Assembly (NCBI GenBank): GCA_036274055.1 | Contig: DASUGM010000130.1 | Location: forward strand, 1-50,090 | Direction: 5' to 3' | DNA from: DASUGM01 sp036274055 | GTDB taxonomy: Bacteria > Acidobacteriota > Vicinamibacteria > Vicinamibacterales > SCN-69-37 | Length of the DNA stretch: 50,090 nt | In this document: piece after piece, positions 8,824 through 17,577 of the stretch | Position numbering within the stretch: position 1 is the stretch's first letter | Layout: the number at the start of each line of letters is the position of its first letter | The notes under the pieces: model-generated | Told to the model about the DNA's origin: nothing | The model's input: the letters and a program-made list of their open reading frames with translations, nothing else | Database searches by the model: none | Position numbers and translations under genes: made by a program

Positions 8824-9585
8824 TCACAACTGCGGGGCCCGGTGCCCGCGTCTCGCGGCATCCCGCATGGCCACGAACGCCGCCACCAGCCGCGACGGCC
8901 GGTCCGAGTCGACGCCCTCGATCGCGCGGGCGAGCAAGCCAGTGGCGTTGGCCACCGCGAAGCTGACCCCGCGCAGGTTGCGCTCCGGCGGCACGCCGGG
9001 AATCGGCCGGGGAAATCCCGAGGCGCGGATTCGCACCGACGCGCTGTCAGCCATCCACGCGACCTCACAGCGGTCGCGCGGGCAGGCCCAATCCAGTTCA
9101 ACCGCAAATACCCCGGCAAGCCCCCCGGGGAGCCAGGGATGATCGGGATCGGGTGCCGCCGCAACCACCACCGCGCCCTGGTTCGACGCCGCCGCAATCG
9201 CGTCACGCAGCCGATCCGCGTGAGCCGGGTTGAGCGTGCCGAGACTCAGGTTGATCAGCGCCGCACGTGCGCCGGCGGCCCAGCGAATGGCCGAGACCAG
9301 AGCGTCGATCGTCGCGGTCAATTCGCGGTCGAAGACCCGTACCGGCACGATCGCGGCACCAGGCGCCTTCTCGTGAATCGCCGCGGCCACCGCGGTGCCG
9401 TGTCCGAGCCGATCCTCGGCGTCGCCCTCACGGACGTCACCATCCGGCCCGACGCTTGCGCCCTCGACCAGCCCACCGACGTGCGGATGGCTGGCGTGAA
9501 CGCCGCTGTCGATCACCGCAACCCGTACGCCGCGCCCGGTTTGCGCGGCCAGCTTCGCGACGTCGATCGTCACGGTGTCACTCAT
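8824..9585 (-). CDS. qhpE: QhpE, subtilisin-like protease that removes the QhpC leader
   Basis: A compact 253-residue S8 peptidase without signal peptide or pro-region, so it acts in the cytoplasm. The catalytic triad is visible: Asp26 in VIDSGVH, His62 in GHGTAV and Ser208 in GVSFAVANATG. The usual oxyanion asparagine region reads AAAPDPD, so that residue is not the standard Asn. In Paracoccus, QhpE cuts the leader from the cross-linked gamma-subunit precursor before or during export. The start overlaps the qhpF stop by four bases (ATGA), consistent with translational coupling. Small size, context and lack of secretion signal separate it from ordinary secreted subtilisins. Confidence 0.88.
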   Translation of the reverse strand: MSDTVTIDVAKLAAQTGRGVRVAVIDSGVHASHPHVGGLVEGASVGPDGDVREGDAEDRLGHGTAVAAAIHEKAPGAAIVPVRVFDRELTATIDALVSAIRWAAGARAALINLSLGTLNPAHADRLRDAIAAASNQGAVVVAAAPDPDHPWLPGGLAGVFAVELDWACPRDRCEVAWMADSASVRIRASGFPRPIPGVPPERNLRGVSFAVANATGLLARAIEGVDSDRPSRLVAAFVAMRDAARRGHRAPQL

Positions 9586-11333
9586 GGCCGCGCCAGCGCG
9601 TCGCCGGCGAACAGTTCCCGGAATCGGCCGTCGCGGCGGTGCAGTTCCTGCGGCGTGCCGGAATCGACGACGCGCGCGCCGTCAATCACAATCACCTGAT
9701 CGGCGGCCCGAACGACTTCGAAGCGGTGGGAAATCACCACCGTCGTGCCGTGGCTCATCCAACGCCGATAGGCCGCGACGATCTCACGCTCGCGTTCGGG
9801 ATCGAGGGCCGCGCTCGGCTCATCCAGTATCAAGACCGCGGGCCGCGCCACGAGCGCCCGCGCCAGCGCGATCCGCTGCCGTTCGCCCGCCGACAACGCC
9901 AGACCGCGATCGCCGACGATGGTGCGCCGCCCCTCCGGCAGCGCCGCGACAAACGGCGCCAGTCCAGCCGCCGCGATCGCCGCGGTCATCGTTTCTTCAT
10001 CGGCCTCGGGACGGGCGTAGCGCACGTTCTCGTCGAGGGTCGTGTGCAGCAGGATGGCTTCCTGTTCAACGACGCGGACGTGCCGACGAAGATCGTCCAG
10101 ACGGACGGTGCGCAGATCGTGACCGTCCAGCCGCACCACCCCCGCGTCGGGATCGATCAGCCTGAGAATCAGGTCGGCGATCGTCGATTTGCCGCTGCCG
10201 CTGGCACCGACGACGGCCAGCACTTCGCCGGGCGAGACGCGCAGGCTGACGCGATCGAGCACCGCGCCGCCGCGTCCATGCGAGACCGAGACGTCGTCGA
10301 AAACGATCTCGCCGCGAACCTCGGGCAACGCGACCGCATCCCGTCGTTCCTGCACTTCGGGCTCGGTGTCGAGAAGCTCCGCGACCCGCCGCCACGACAC
10401 GCGCGCGGTCGCCAGCGCGCCGTACAGTCCCATCAGCGCCTGAATCGGCGCGATCACCCGCGCCTGATACGCCATGAACGCCGCCAGCGTGCCAAGCGTC
10501 ATCGTGCTCTGCACCACGCGCCAGCCGCCATAGAGGAAAACGACGCCCGTCGCCGCGCCGATCAGCAGCGCCGGCAGGCCGCCGGAAAGATAGTGCACGC
10601 GCTGTACGCCCATCAGGGTGTGGATGAAGGCGTCATTGAGCCGGCCGAAGCGGGCCACTTCGCGCGGCGCGGCACCGGAGGTGACGACGGTGCGCATGCC
10701 GCTCAGCGTCTCAATCAGAAAGCTGCCGAGATCCGCGCTGCGCTGCCGCAACTCCGCGGTCGCGCCTTCGATCCGGCGGCGGTAGGCGACCAGCGCCCAC
10801 ACGGCGAGCGGTAACGGCGCCATGCCGGCGAGAAACAGGCGCCAGTCCATCCAGATCAAGATGGCGACGCCGCCGGCAAGAAAGATGACGTTGCCGACCC
10901 AGGCGAGCGCCGATTCGGCGGCGACCTGCTGGATCTCGCCGATGTCGTTGTTGATCCGCGAGACAATCTCGCCCAGCCGGGTCCGTGCGTAGAACCGCGG
11001 CGAGAGGCGCTGCAGGTGCTCGTACAGCCCGCGCCGCATGTCGAAGAGGATCTCCGCCGAAATCCGCGTGTACCAAAGTCCGCTGACGACGTTGAGGACG
11101 AAGCCGAGCACGCCCAATCCCGCGAACCAGGCCATCGTCCGCACCAGCGTTGGCCAGTGGCGGGCGATCAGCGCGTCGTCGACCAGCGATCGGGTCAGAT
11201 ACGGAATGTAGAGCGACGCGGCGGTCGAGACCAGGCTGAGCGCCATCACGCCGGCCAGCCGACGCCAGTACGGCGTGATGTACGCAAACGCGCGCCCGTC
11301 CACGGGCCGGACGGCGTGCGTGACCGGCGGCAT
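9582..11333 (-). CDS. qhpF: QhpF, ABC exporter for the QHNDH gamma subunit
   Basis: A 583-residue half-ABC exporter: six transmembrane helices (about residues 20-310), then an ATPase domain with Walker A (VGASGSGKST), signature LSAGERQRIALARAL, Walker B (AVLILDEPSAALD) and H-loop (VISHRFEV). In characterised qhp clusters this transporter moves the matured gamma subunit to the periplasm, which fits the absence of a Sec signal on QhpC. An open frame extends upstream to 11975, but that part is Arg-rich shadow of qhpB. The first sensible start is ATG 11333 (MPPVTHAV), eight bases after the qhpB stop. The stop overlaps qhpE. Confidence 0.9.
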   Translation of the reverse strand: MPPVTHAVRPVDGRAFAYITPYWRRLAGVMALSLVSTAASLYIPYLTRSLVDDALIARHWPTLVRTMAWFAGLGVLGFVLNVVSGLWYTRISAEILFDMRRGLYEHLQRLSPRFYARTRLGEIVSRINNDIGEIQQVAAESALAWVGNVIFLAGGVAILIWMDWRLFLAGMAPLPLAVWALVAYRRRIEGATAELRQRSADLGSFLIETLSGMRTVVTSGAAPREVARFGRLNDAFIHTLMGVQRVHYLSGGLPALLIGAATGVVFLYGGWRVVQSTMTLGTLAAFMAYQARVIAPIQALMGLYGALATARVSWRRVAELLDTEPEVQERRDAVALPEVRGEIVFDDVSVSHGRGGAVLDRVSLRVSPGEVLAVVGASGSGKSTIADLILRLIDPDAGVVRLDGHDLRTVRLDDLRRHVRVVEQEAILLHTTLDENVRYARPEADEETMTAAIAAAGLAPFVAALPEGRRTIVGDRGLALSAGERQRIALARALVARPAVLILDEPSAALDPEREREIVAAYRRWMSHGTTVVISHRFEVVRAADQVIVIDGARVVDSGTPQELHRRDGRFRELFAGDALARP

Positions 11334-11341
11334 CGGCCGCC

Positions 11342-12481
11342 TTAATGCCGCCCTGCGGCTGAATCGGCGGGCGGCAGCAGCGTGAACGAGGTCATGTCGC
11401 CGTCGAGCGTGATCGTGCGCTGCAGTTTGAGCGTCGCGGTGTCGTAGAGATCGATGGTGTTGCCGGCCTGGTAGATATAAAGGAAATTGCCGTTGCTGCT
11501 GACGCGCATCGCCATGCGCGGGCGGCCCTTGAACGGCGCGCGGGTGACGACGCGCGCCGTCGCGACGTCGAAGGTCCAGAACTCGTACTCGGCGATGTCG
11601 CGGAACAGACCGAAGGCGCGGGTGCGATCGCGGGTGATGGTGAAGCTGAGGCCGCGCGCCGGACCAATCGGCTTGAAGTCGATCTTCTTGTTCGCCAGAT
11701 CGACGCGGCCGATGCCCATGATCCGCCGGTTTTGCAGCGGGTCCTGCATGGTGAACAGGCCGGTGAAGAAGCCGGGCTGATCGCTGAACGGATCGAGTCC
11801 GCCAAAGGCGACGCGGCCGGCCCCCGCTTCGATCGGCCGCGACAGATCCCAGCGGTCGACCTCGGTGAAGTTGGTCGTCTCGTAGATCAGCACGTCCTCG
11901 CCGAACAGGTACATCAGCTTGCCGTCCGGCGAGAACAGCACGCTGGCGCCTTCGCGCTCCTCGCCCTTCGGCCACGGAATCGTGCGGCTGATCTTCTTGG
12001 TCGCCAGATCGAACTGCACCAGCGTTGGCGGTCCGATCTCCCAGCGATCGTTCAACAAGGTGTACTTCTTGATGACCAGAATCAGGTACTTATCGTGGGG
12101 ATCCGGCTGCAGGCTCCAGATCCGGACCTTGGCTTTGTCCTCGGTCAGCGTAAAGCTGTCGAGCGTCGTCTTCTGGACGCGATCGATGATCTCGACCTTC
12201 TCGTAGGAGACGTCCTGGATATAGAGCTTCGATCGATCGTCGGAAAAGGTGACATCACCGGGGATGCCGCTCCTGGTCGGGATCTCGGCGATGATTTTTT
12301 CCGTTGCTTCGTCGAGAACCTGGATGACGCCTTTGTAGGTGCTGAGGTAGATCGTCCCGCTGCCGGCGGTCGCCGGTTTGGACGCCGCCGGCCGCTGTGC
12401 CGTGATCGGCACCGGCCGAACGAGGACGGTCGCGGCGACGACCGCCGCGGCCACGCCGACGAAGCGCAGGCGGTTGGTCAC
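11342..12481 (-). CDS. qhpB: QhpB, beta subunit of quinohemoprotein amine dehydrogenase
   Basis: A 379-residue periplasmic protein with an N-terminal signal peptide (about residues 1-26) followed by repeated YVTN-like beta-propeller blades (for example GTIYLSTYKGVIQVLDEATEKI... and GNFLYIYQAGNTIDLYD near the C-terminus). The known beta subunit is a seven-bladed propeller that cradles the gamma subunit and helps form the active site. A GTG start at 12481 shares bases with the qhpC stop (GTGA), so the two are translationally coupled. An upstream in-frame extension to 12691 is a shadow of qhpC. Position between qhpC and qhpF matches the order in Paracoccus. Confidence 0.88.
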   Translation of the reverse strand: MTNRLRFVGVAAAVVAATVLVRPVPITAQRPAASKPATAGSGTIYLSTYKGVIQVLDEATEKIIAEIPTRSGIPGDVTFSDDRSKLYIQDVSYEKVEIIDRVQKTTLDSFTLTEDKAKVRIWSLQPDPHDKYLILVIKKYTLLNDRWEIGPPTLVQFDLATKKISRTIPWPKGEEREGASVLFSPDGKLMYLFGEDVLIYETTNFTEVDRWDLSRPIEAGAGRVAFGGLDPFSDQPGFFTGLFTMQDPLQNRRIMGIGRVDLANKKIDFKPIGPARGLSFTITRDRTRAFGLFRDIAEYEFWTFDVATARVVTRAPFKGRPRMAMRVSSNGNFLYIYQAGNTIDLYDTATLKLQRTITLDGDMTSFTLLPPADSAAGRH

Positions 12482-12837
12482 GGGAAGATCACGTCGAGCT
12501 TGCGCCAGTCTTTCTGTGCGGCCGCGCATTTCTTGACCCAGTCGGGCGCGCGATTGAGCTGATCGGGGACCTGCGCCGGCCAGAAGCAGCCGAGATGGCA
12601 ATCGAACAGATCGCGCTCGACCGGCTGACACAGCCCGGCGGTGCCGCCGGTGCGATCGACCTCCCAGCCCGGCGAAAACAGCGTCGAACATCCGAGCGGA
12701 ATGTGCGCGCCCTGCGGCTGCTGCGGCAAACCCAACGCCACCACGTCGGCGGCCGCGGCGTCGGCCGGCGGCGCCTCGGGCTCGAGCGCGCGCGCCAGCT
12801 TGCGGGCTTTCTGGTTAACTGGGCTGAGGTGCTTCAT
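12478..12837 (-). CDS. qhpC: QhpC, gamma subunit precursor carrying the CTQ cofactor
   Basis: A 119-residue ribosomally made precursor, post-translationally cross-linked. A leader of roughly 43-48 residues (starting MKHLSPVNQKARKL) precedes the core. Aligning by eye with the Pseudomonas gamma subunit gives these conserved pairs: Cys50-Glu59, Cys70-Asp76 and Cys84-Asp92 for three thioether bonds, and Cys80-Trp86 for cysteine tryptophylquinone. Their spacings (9, 6, 8 and 6) equal those of the known protein. The core shows GWEVD, LCQP, CFWPAQVPD and DWRKL motifs. An extra Cys104 has no known partner. GGAG lies eight bases before ATG. The start overlaps qhpD by 23 bases. No Sec signal is present, agreeing with export by QhpF. 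Confidence 0.93.
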   Translation of the reverse strand: MKHLSPVNQKARKLARALEPEAPPADAAAADVVALGLPQQPQGAHIPLGCSTLFSPGWEVDRTGGTAGLCQPVERDLFDCHLGCFWPAQVPDQLNRAPDWVKKCAAAQKDWRKLDVIFP

Positions 12838-14263
12838 CGTGGGCTCCGTCGAACTGTTGGAGAAACGCCGGATTCTTCTGTGCGATCTCGCCGTAGATTT
12901 TCAGGCAGGTGTCGGTCCAGCCGCGAATCCATTCGCAATAGTGCAGGTTGGGCCGCGTCGTCGTGCCGGTGCGGGTGTGGGCCTCGTGGTAGCAGCCGCC
13001 CGAGCAGAGCGGCCGCGCCCAGCAGGTGTGGCAATCGGTTTTCTCGGCGATGTGGTGCGCGTCGAGAAACGCGCGCTGCGCCTCGCGATCGATGCCGTCC
13101 CGCACGGTGCCGAGCTTGTGGTCGTCCGACCCGGCGAAACGGTGACAGAGGTTGACGTCGCCGGCCGTCGACACGCCGAGCAGGCCAAATCCGGCGCCGC
13201 ACGGCCACGCCTTGCTCGCGCCTTTGTGGATCTCGCCGAGCGTCTCCCGCACGTTGCTGAACCCGTGATGCCGGTTCTCGAGCGCCGCGGCAAGATAGTC
13301 CTGCGCGAGATCGCGGAAATCGTCGAGCACGTGTTCGAACCCGGCCTCGTCGAACGCGTAGGTGCGTCCCGGCGCCGCGGTCACCGGCGCGAAGCCGACT
13401 TCCCAGAAACCGAGTTCCTGCGTCAGGTGCTCGTAGATCCGGCGAACCTGCAAGGTTTCGCGGGTCAAGGTCACGCGGGCGCCGATCGGTCGCGAACGAT
13501 GCCGCGCAATCAGGGCTTTGATGTTTGGGGCAACCAGATCGTAGCTGCCGGCGCCCTTCTGAAAGACGCGAAACTTGTTCTGCAGGTCCTTCGGTCCGTC
13601 GATTGAGATGGTCACGCCGAATCGATGCTCGGCGAGAAACTCGATCACCTCCGGCTTGAGCAGCGTGGCGTTGGTGGTCAGCGAGAAGTCGACGGTCTTT
13701 CCCAGCGCCGCCGCCCGCTCGGTCGCGTAGGCGACCGCGGTCTGCAACACCTTGAAGTTCATCAGCGTCTCGCCGCCGAAGAACGTCAGGTGCGCCTCGC
13801 GGTCCGCCTCGCGGAGCATGAAGTCCACGCTCTCGCGCGCGGTCTGCTCGCTCATCCACTTCGGCTGCCGGCCGTTCTCGGTCTGAACGATTTTGTCTTC
13901 GCCGTATTCGTAGCAGTAGGTGCAGCTCAGGTTGCACTGGTTGGTGACATTGAGCACCATCGTGCTCAGCGGCACCGGCACGAGCGGCAACACCTTCGGC
14001 ATCTTGCGTTCCGGGCGATCGCTGCGCCGCAGCGCGCGGGCCTTGATCAATTCGGCCACGCTCTCGCCGACATCCGCGGCCGCGTACCGGTCGCTCAGCG
14101 CGCCAGTCAGATCCTCGACCGACTGCGGCTCTGCGGCGACCGCGTCGAGAATCGCCGCCGAGACGTCGTCGATCGCCATCACGGCCGCGCTCGGCGCGAG
14201 GTAGAGGAATCGCTGGCCGGCAGCGTCGAACGCGTGGCAATCGCCGGGATGGAGCACGCTCAT
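12815..14263 (-). CDS. qhpD: QhpD, radical SAM/SPASM enzyme forming QhpC thioether bonds
   Basis: A 482-residue cytoplasmic radical S-adenosylmethionine enzyme. Residues about 10-80 look like a PqqD-type peptide-recognition domain. The radical SAM cluster motif is Cys110-x3-Cys114-x2-Cys117 (NQCNLSCTYCYEY), followed by GGETLMN and SIDGP blocks. The SPASM region supplies auxiliary cluster cysteines (PCGAG, NLCHRF, DCHTCWARPLCSGGCYHEA and a later Cys). QhpD installs Cys-to-Asp/Glu thioether links in QhpC. The start overlaps the qhpA stop (ATGA) and the end overlaps qhpC, so precursor and modifying enzyme are tightly coupled. A generic RiPP maturase is the alternative, but flanking qhpA and qhpC settle the call. 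Confidence 0.93.
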   Translation of the reverse strand: MSVLHPGDCHAFDAAGQRFLYLAPSAAVMAIDDVSAAILDAVAAEPQSVEDLTGALSDRYAAADVGESVAELIKARALRRSDRPERKMPKVLPLVPVPLSTMVLNVTNQCNLSCTYCYEYGEDKIVQTENGRQPKWMSEQTARESVDFMLREADREAHLTFFGGETLMNFKVLQTAVAYATERAAALGKTVDFSLTTNATLLKPEVIEFLAEHRFGVTISIDGPKDLQNKFRVFQKGAGSYDLVAPNIKALIARHRSRPIGARVTLTRETLQVRRIYEHLTQELGFWEVGFAPVTAAPGRTYAFDEAGFEHVLDDFRDLAQDYLAAALENRHHGFSNVRETLGEIHKGASKAWPCGAGFGLLGVSTAGDVNLCHRFAGSDDHKLGTVRDGIDREAQRAFLDAHHIAEKTDCHTCWARPLCSGGCYHEAHTRTGTTTRPNLHYCEWIRGWTDTCLKIYGEIAQKNPAFLQQFDGAHDEAPQPS

Positions 14264-16002
14264 CGCGGCAAACTCGCAAAATCCCAGCGCATGTAGAGCG
14301 GCACGGTGACGACGAGGTGGGCGCGGGCGCGCATCGGCGCGGCGCCGGCACCCAGGGCGTGCGTCGCCACCACCCAGACATCGCCGACGTTGTTCCGGTT
14401 GCCCGAGCGGGCCGTGTTCGGGCCGTCCAGCGCCGGCGTGAACAGGCCGTTCTTCGCGTCAATCTCGCCGACGTACTTCACATCATCGTCGTCGTAGGTC
14501 GCCGTGTATTCCTCGACGCTCCAGGTCGCCTCGACCGGGCCAAGCGGCAGATCGTCCTTGGTGTCTGGTTTGCCGTCGGGACCGTTGGCGTACGCCATCG
14601 CCTCGAACTGCGCGAACATCTTCGGAAACACCACGCCGCCGACGCGCGACAGATTCCAGCCCGGCGCGACGCGAATCGCGTCGATTTTCTCGTAGACCGC
14701 GAGCGCGGCCGGACGCACCGCTCCGGCGACGAACAAATCCCGGGCGCCTTCCGGCGCGTCGGCGGCCACGCTCACTTCGACGCTGGCCACGCCAGGCTCG
14801 GCGCTGACCACGCGGGTGACGGTGACGCCACGGCCAAAATCGACGTCGGCGGGCCGGAGCGTCGCCGGCAGATTGCCGCCGAAGATACGGACCACCTGGG
14901 CCGACGAGCCGCGGCGAAGCGAGGCGCGATCGACGCCGCTCACCACCGTCTCACGCCCGAGGCGTGTCAGGGTCACGTCGATGCCGACTTCGTCGTAGGC
15001 GCCTTCGAACCAGCGGCCCGCGATCGACTGCCAGTCGCGCTCGACCTCCATCACTTCGCGGAGCGATGTCTTGTCGTCGCCGCCAATCGTGGTCCGGCCG
15101 CGCCACTGGTGACCGGTGTAAATCACCGAGCGCCCGGCGCGGGTGACGACCTGACCGCTCCGCGCGTAGCGATACGACGTCTCGGTCGCGAACTCGTCGG
15201 CGGTGGCGCCCGGCGTGATCGTCACGGTGCCGAAGATCGGTCCGCGGCCCGACTGATAGCCCGACACCAGCCACGTTCCGGCGATGCGCGGGCTGCGCAT
15301 GGTCGCCGACCACGCCGACCATTCGGTGGTCGTCAACGGAAATGCGGTTTTCAGGTGCGCGAGCGCCTTGTCCATCGGATGACGGTTGTCGGGCGGACGG
15401 CCATCAGGGCCCGGCTCGGTGGACGGAGGGCCGCCGCGCCGGAAGACCTGGAAATCGACGAGCGGATACCAGCCCCGGTGCATCGCCACCAGGGACTCCC
15501 AGTCCTTCTCGGTGCGACGCTGCAGCATCACACGGCCGATCGAGTGGCAGCTCGAGCACACGCGCTCGGTCTCGGCGTGCGCGGTGTATTTGAAATCGAT
15601 CAGCCGGCGTTCGACTTCGAAGCTCGCGGGCTTGGTTTCTTCGGGCGCGAGGCCGTGGTGATCGGCAAGGTACTTGACGATCTCGCGGGCCTCGGTCGGC
15701 TCGACCGCGGCCCCGTTCAACGTCACCATCCGGCGGATGGTTTCCTGCCAGCCCTCGGGCGTCGTGCGCCGGTAGGAGATGCGCGACATGCGGTTCTTCG
15801 CGTCGGAGGTGTGGCACTCGCCGCAGACGCGTTTGACGACCGCGTTGTCGACCGGAATGCCGTCTTCTTCCTTTTCTTTCTTGTCGGTCGCGGCCGGTTT
15901 GTCCGTCGTGGGTGCGCCCGCCTGCTGTGGCGCCGCGTCGAGACGTCCGATCAGGGTCAGAGCAGTCAGAAATCCGCAGGCAAACAAGACGGGGTTGCGC
16001 AT
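14260..16002 (-). CDS. qhpA: QhpA, dihaem alpha subunit of quinohemoprotein amine dehydrogenase
   Basis: A 580-residue periplasmic subunit. A signal peptide (about residues 1-23) is followed by a short Lys/Glu-rich linker and a dihaem cytochrome c domain with CGECH (Cys60-His64) and CSSCH (Cys149-His153). The remaining residues (about 215-580) form beta-rich domains typical of the alpha subunit; DVDFGRGVTVTRV and SAEPGVASVEVSV suggest Ig-like folds. Electrons from CTQ in QhpC pass through these haems to a soluble acceptor such as cytochrome c or azurin; no such acceptor gene is nearby. ATG 16002 begins the signal peptide; an upstream open frame to 16605 is a shadow of qhpG. Confidence 0.92.
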   Translation of the reverse strand: MRNPVLFACGFLTALTLIGRLDAAPQQAGAPTTDKPAATDKKEKEEDGIPVDNAVVKRVCGECHTSDAKNRMSRISYRRTTPEGWQETIRRMVTLNGAAVEPTEAREIVKYLADHHGLAPEETKPASFEVERRLIDFKYTAHAETERVCSSCHSIGRVMLQRRTEKDWESLVAMHRGWYPLVDFQVFRRGGPPSTEPGPDGRPPDNRHPMDKALAHLKTAFPLTTTEWSAWSATMRSPRIAGTWLVSGYQSGRGPIFGTVTITPGATADEFATETSYRYARSGQVVTRAGRSVIYTGHQWRGRTTIGGDDKTSLREVMEVERDWQSIAGRWFEGAYDEVGIDVTLTRLGRETVVSGVDRASLRRGSSAQVVRIFGGNLPATLRPADVDFGRGVTVTRVVSAEPGVASVEVSVAADAPEGARDLFVAGAVRPAALAVYEKIDAIRVAPGWNLSRVGGVVFPKMFAQFEAMAYANGPDGKPDTKDDLPLGPVEATWSVEEYTATYDDDDVKYVGEIDAKNGLFTPALDGPNTARSGNRNNVGDVWVVATHALGAGAAPMRARAHLVVTVPLYMRWDFASLPR

Positions 16003-16034
16003 CAGGTCAAAGGGCCGTGCCGTTTGTAGCACAC

Positions 16035-17561
16035 CTAGCCCTGGCCGTGCACGAGCGCGCCCCGAGCGATGAGAGCGGCCAGCGCGCCGGCGGCGTCGGG
16101 CAGGATGACCCCCGGATGGGCGCGCAGGAACGCCTCGAAGAGTTCGCCGGCATCGGTGTACCGCGGCGCCAGCCGGATCAGGGCGAGCAGGTCCACGCCG
16201 CGAAGGTAGCGGACGCCATCGGGCCAGGCCGGCACGACCAGATGCTCGTCGAGAACGACCTCCCGGCCGCGGACGGTCGCCCGCGCCTCGATGCGCAACG
16301 CGGGCCCTGGCCGCAAGGCCAACCGCTGGCGACGCTTCAGGTCGTCGAAGGCAGCGAGCACGTCGGCGTCGCGAGCGAGCGCGCGCGGGTCGTCTTCGTC
16401 GAGATGATCGGTGGCTCCGGCCTCCGCGGCGCGCACCGACCAGAACGGGCTCGACGACCGCCCCAGCGCCTGGCTGGCGAAGGCCGCCGCCGCGCCGAGA
16501 CCAGCCGCGTGCATCTGCCGCTCGCGGCGATTGAAAAATGCGAGCGCGTCGCCCGCCATCCGCGGCTCGCTCAGCACGGTGTGCGCGACGACCGCGGCCA
16601 GCCATCCCGACGCCAGCGCCTTCTTGACGCCAAAGGACGACAGCGGATCGAGCGAGGTCGCGGCATCGCCGACGAGCAGGAACCCTTCGCCGGCGAACCG
16701 CTCGGCGCTATAGGTGGTCGCGTCGGCTCCCCACGGCCGGCCGGCGATCTCGCCGGCGGCCACCAACGCGCGAAAAGGCGCGACCCGATCGAGCTCCCGC
16801 CGATAGACGTCGGCGGCGGTGGCGTTGCGCATCAGGCCGCTGCGCGCCGGATCGATCATCACGGTGAAATGGCGCACGCCTGGTGCCGGTGCGATCGACC
16901 ACGCCCATCCGCCGTCGTACGACGCGATCAACGTGTGGCCATTGTCCACGCCAGGCCAGTCGCGACGGGTCCGCCACTCGGCCGACAACGCGATCGTGCG
17001 CGGGGCCTCGCCGCCGCTCGCCGAGCCGGCCGCCAGGCGCAGGCCCTGGCGCGCAATCACCCCGGCGCGCCCTGAAGCGTCGAGAATCATCGGCGCGGTG
17101 ACGCGCCGGATCGCGCCCTCGGCTTCGAGCACCACCGACGGCGAATCGGTGACGCCGCCGGTCAGGCCGGGAACGGCCGCGTCGCGCGCCAGCGCCGTCG
17201 CGCACTCGGCCCCGGCGCCGACCGCCAGCCCGCGCAGCCGCGCATCGAACCAATCGCGCTGCAGTTGCTGGCCGGCGATTCCAGCGGGAAACTGCTCGAC
17301 GCGCCGGGGCGCGTCCGCCCACCACACGACATTGCCAAGCCACGGCTGCACCGCGGGATCGTCGATGACGTCGAGCGCGCCGATCGTCGCGACCACCTGG
17401 CGCGCGCTCGGCGGCAGTGATTCGACCGCGCTCTGATGAGACGGGCTGTGATTCGGAGGACGAGGCCGATCGACGAGCAGGACGCGATGCCCCCAGGCCG
17501 CGAGCAGGCGCGCGGACGCGCTGCCGGCTGGTCCGCCGCCGATCACGATCGCGTCGTACAC
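16035..17561 (-). CDS. qhpG: QhpG, FAD-dependent peptidyl-tryptophan hydroxylase
   Basis: A 508-residue flavoprotein monooxygenase of the tryptophan-halogenase-like group. The Rossmann motif VIGGGPAGSASARLLA starts at about residue 6, and LLVGDAATSLDPLSSFGVKKAL supplies the GD FAD motif near residue 283. In Paracoccus, QhpG dihydroxylates the QhpC tryptophan that becomes CTQ, after QhpD has acted. The start is GTG 17561, the only candidate giving a Rossmann fold at the N-terminus. It lies 16 bases after the aconitase-like stop codon and 32 bases before qhpA. In the Paracoccus cluster qhpG comes after qhpE; here it is first, a rearranged order. Confidence 0.87.
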   Translation of the reverse strand: MYDAIVIGGGPAGSASARLLAAWGHRVLLVDRPRPPNHSPSHQSAVESLPPSARQVVATIGALDVIDDPAVQPWLGNVVWWADAPRRVEQFPAGIAGQQLQRDWFDARLRGLAVGAGAECATALARDAAVPGLTGGVTDSPSVVLEAEGAIRRVTAPMILDASGRAGVIARQGLRLAAGSASGGEAPRTIALSAEWRTRRDWPGVDNGHTLIASYDGGWAWSIAPAPGVRHFTVMIDPARSGLMRNATAADVYRRELDRVAPFRALVAAGEIAGRPWGADATTYSAERFAGEGFLLVGDAATSLDPLSSFGVKKALASGWLAAVVAHTVLSEPRMAGDALAFFNRRERQMHAAGLGAAAAFASQALGRSSSPFWSVRAAEAGATDHLDEDDPRALARDADVLAAFDDLKRRQRLALRPGPALRIEARATVRGREVVLDEHLVVPAWPDGVRYLRGVDLLALIRLAPRYTDAGELFEAFLRAHPGVILPDAAGALAALIARGALVHGQG

Positions 17562-17577
17562 GATTTCAGCCGCGGCG

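Noticed and set aside
11334..11975. N-terminal extension of the QhpF frame
   Set aside because: The extra 214 residues are Arg/Gly-rich and lie out of frame over qhpB; a natural ABC exporter N-terminus begins at 11333.
12482..12691. N-terminal extension of the QhpB frame
   Set aside because: It overlaps qhpC in another frame and is Arg-rich; a GTG start with signal peptide exists at 12481 within a GTGA overlap.
8824..14263. Novel RiPP natural-product cluster (rSAM/SPASM, small Cys-rich precursor, protease, ABC exporter)
   Set aside because: The flanking dihaem alpha subunit, propeller beta subunit and the exact cross-link residue spacing in the precursor identify it as the QHNDH maturation system rather than a secreted peptide pathway.
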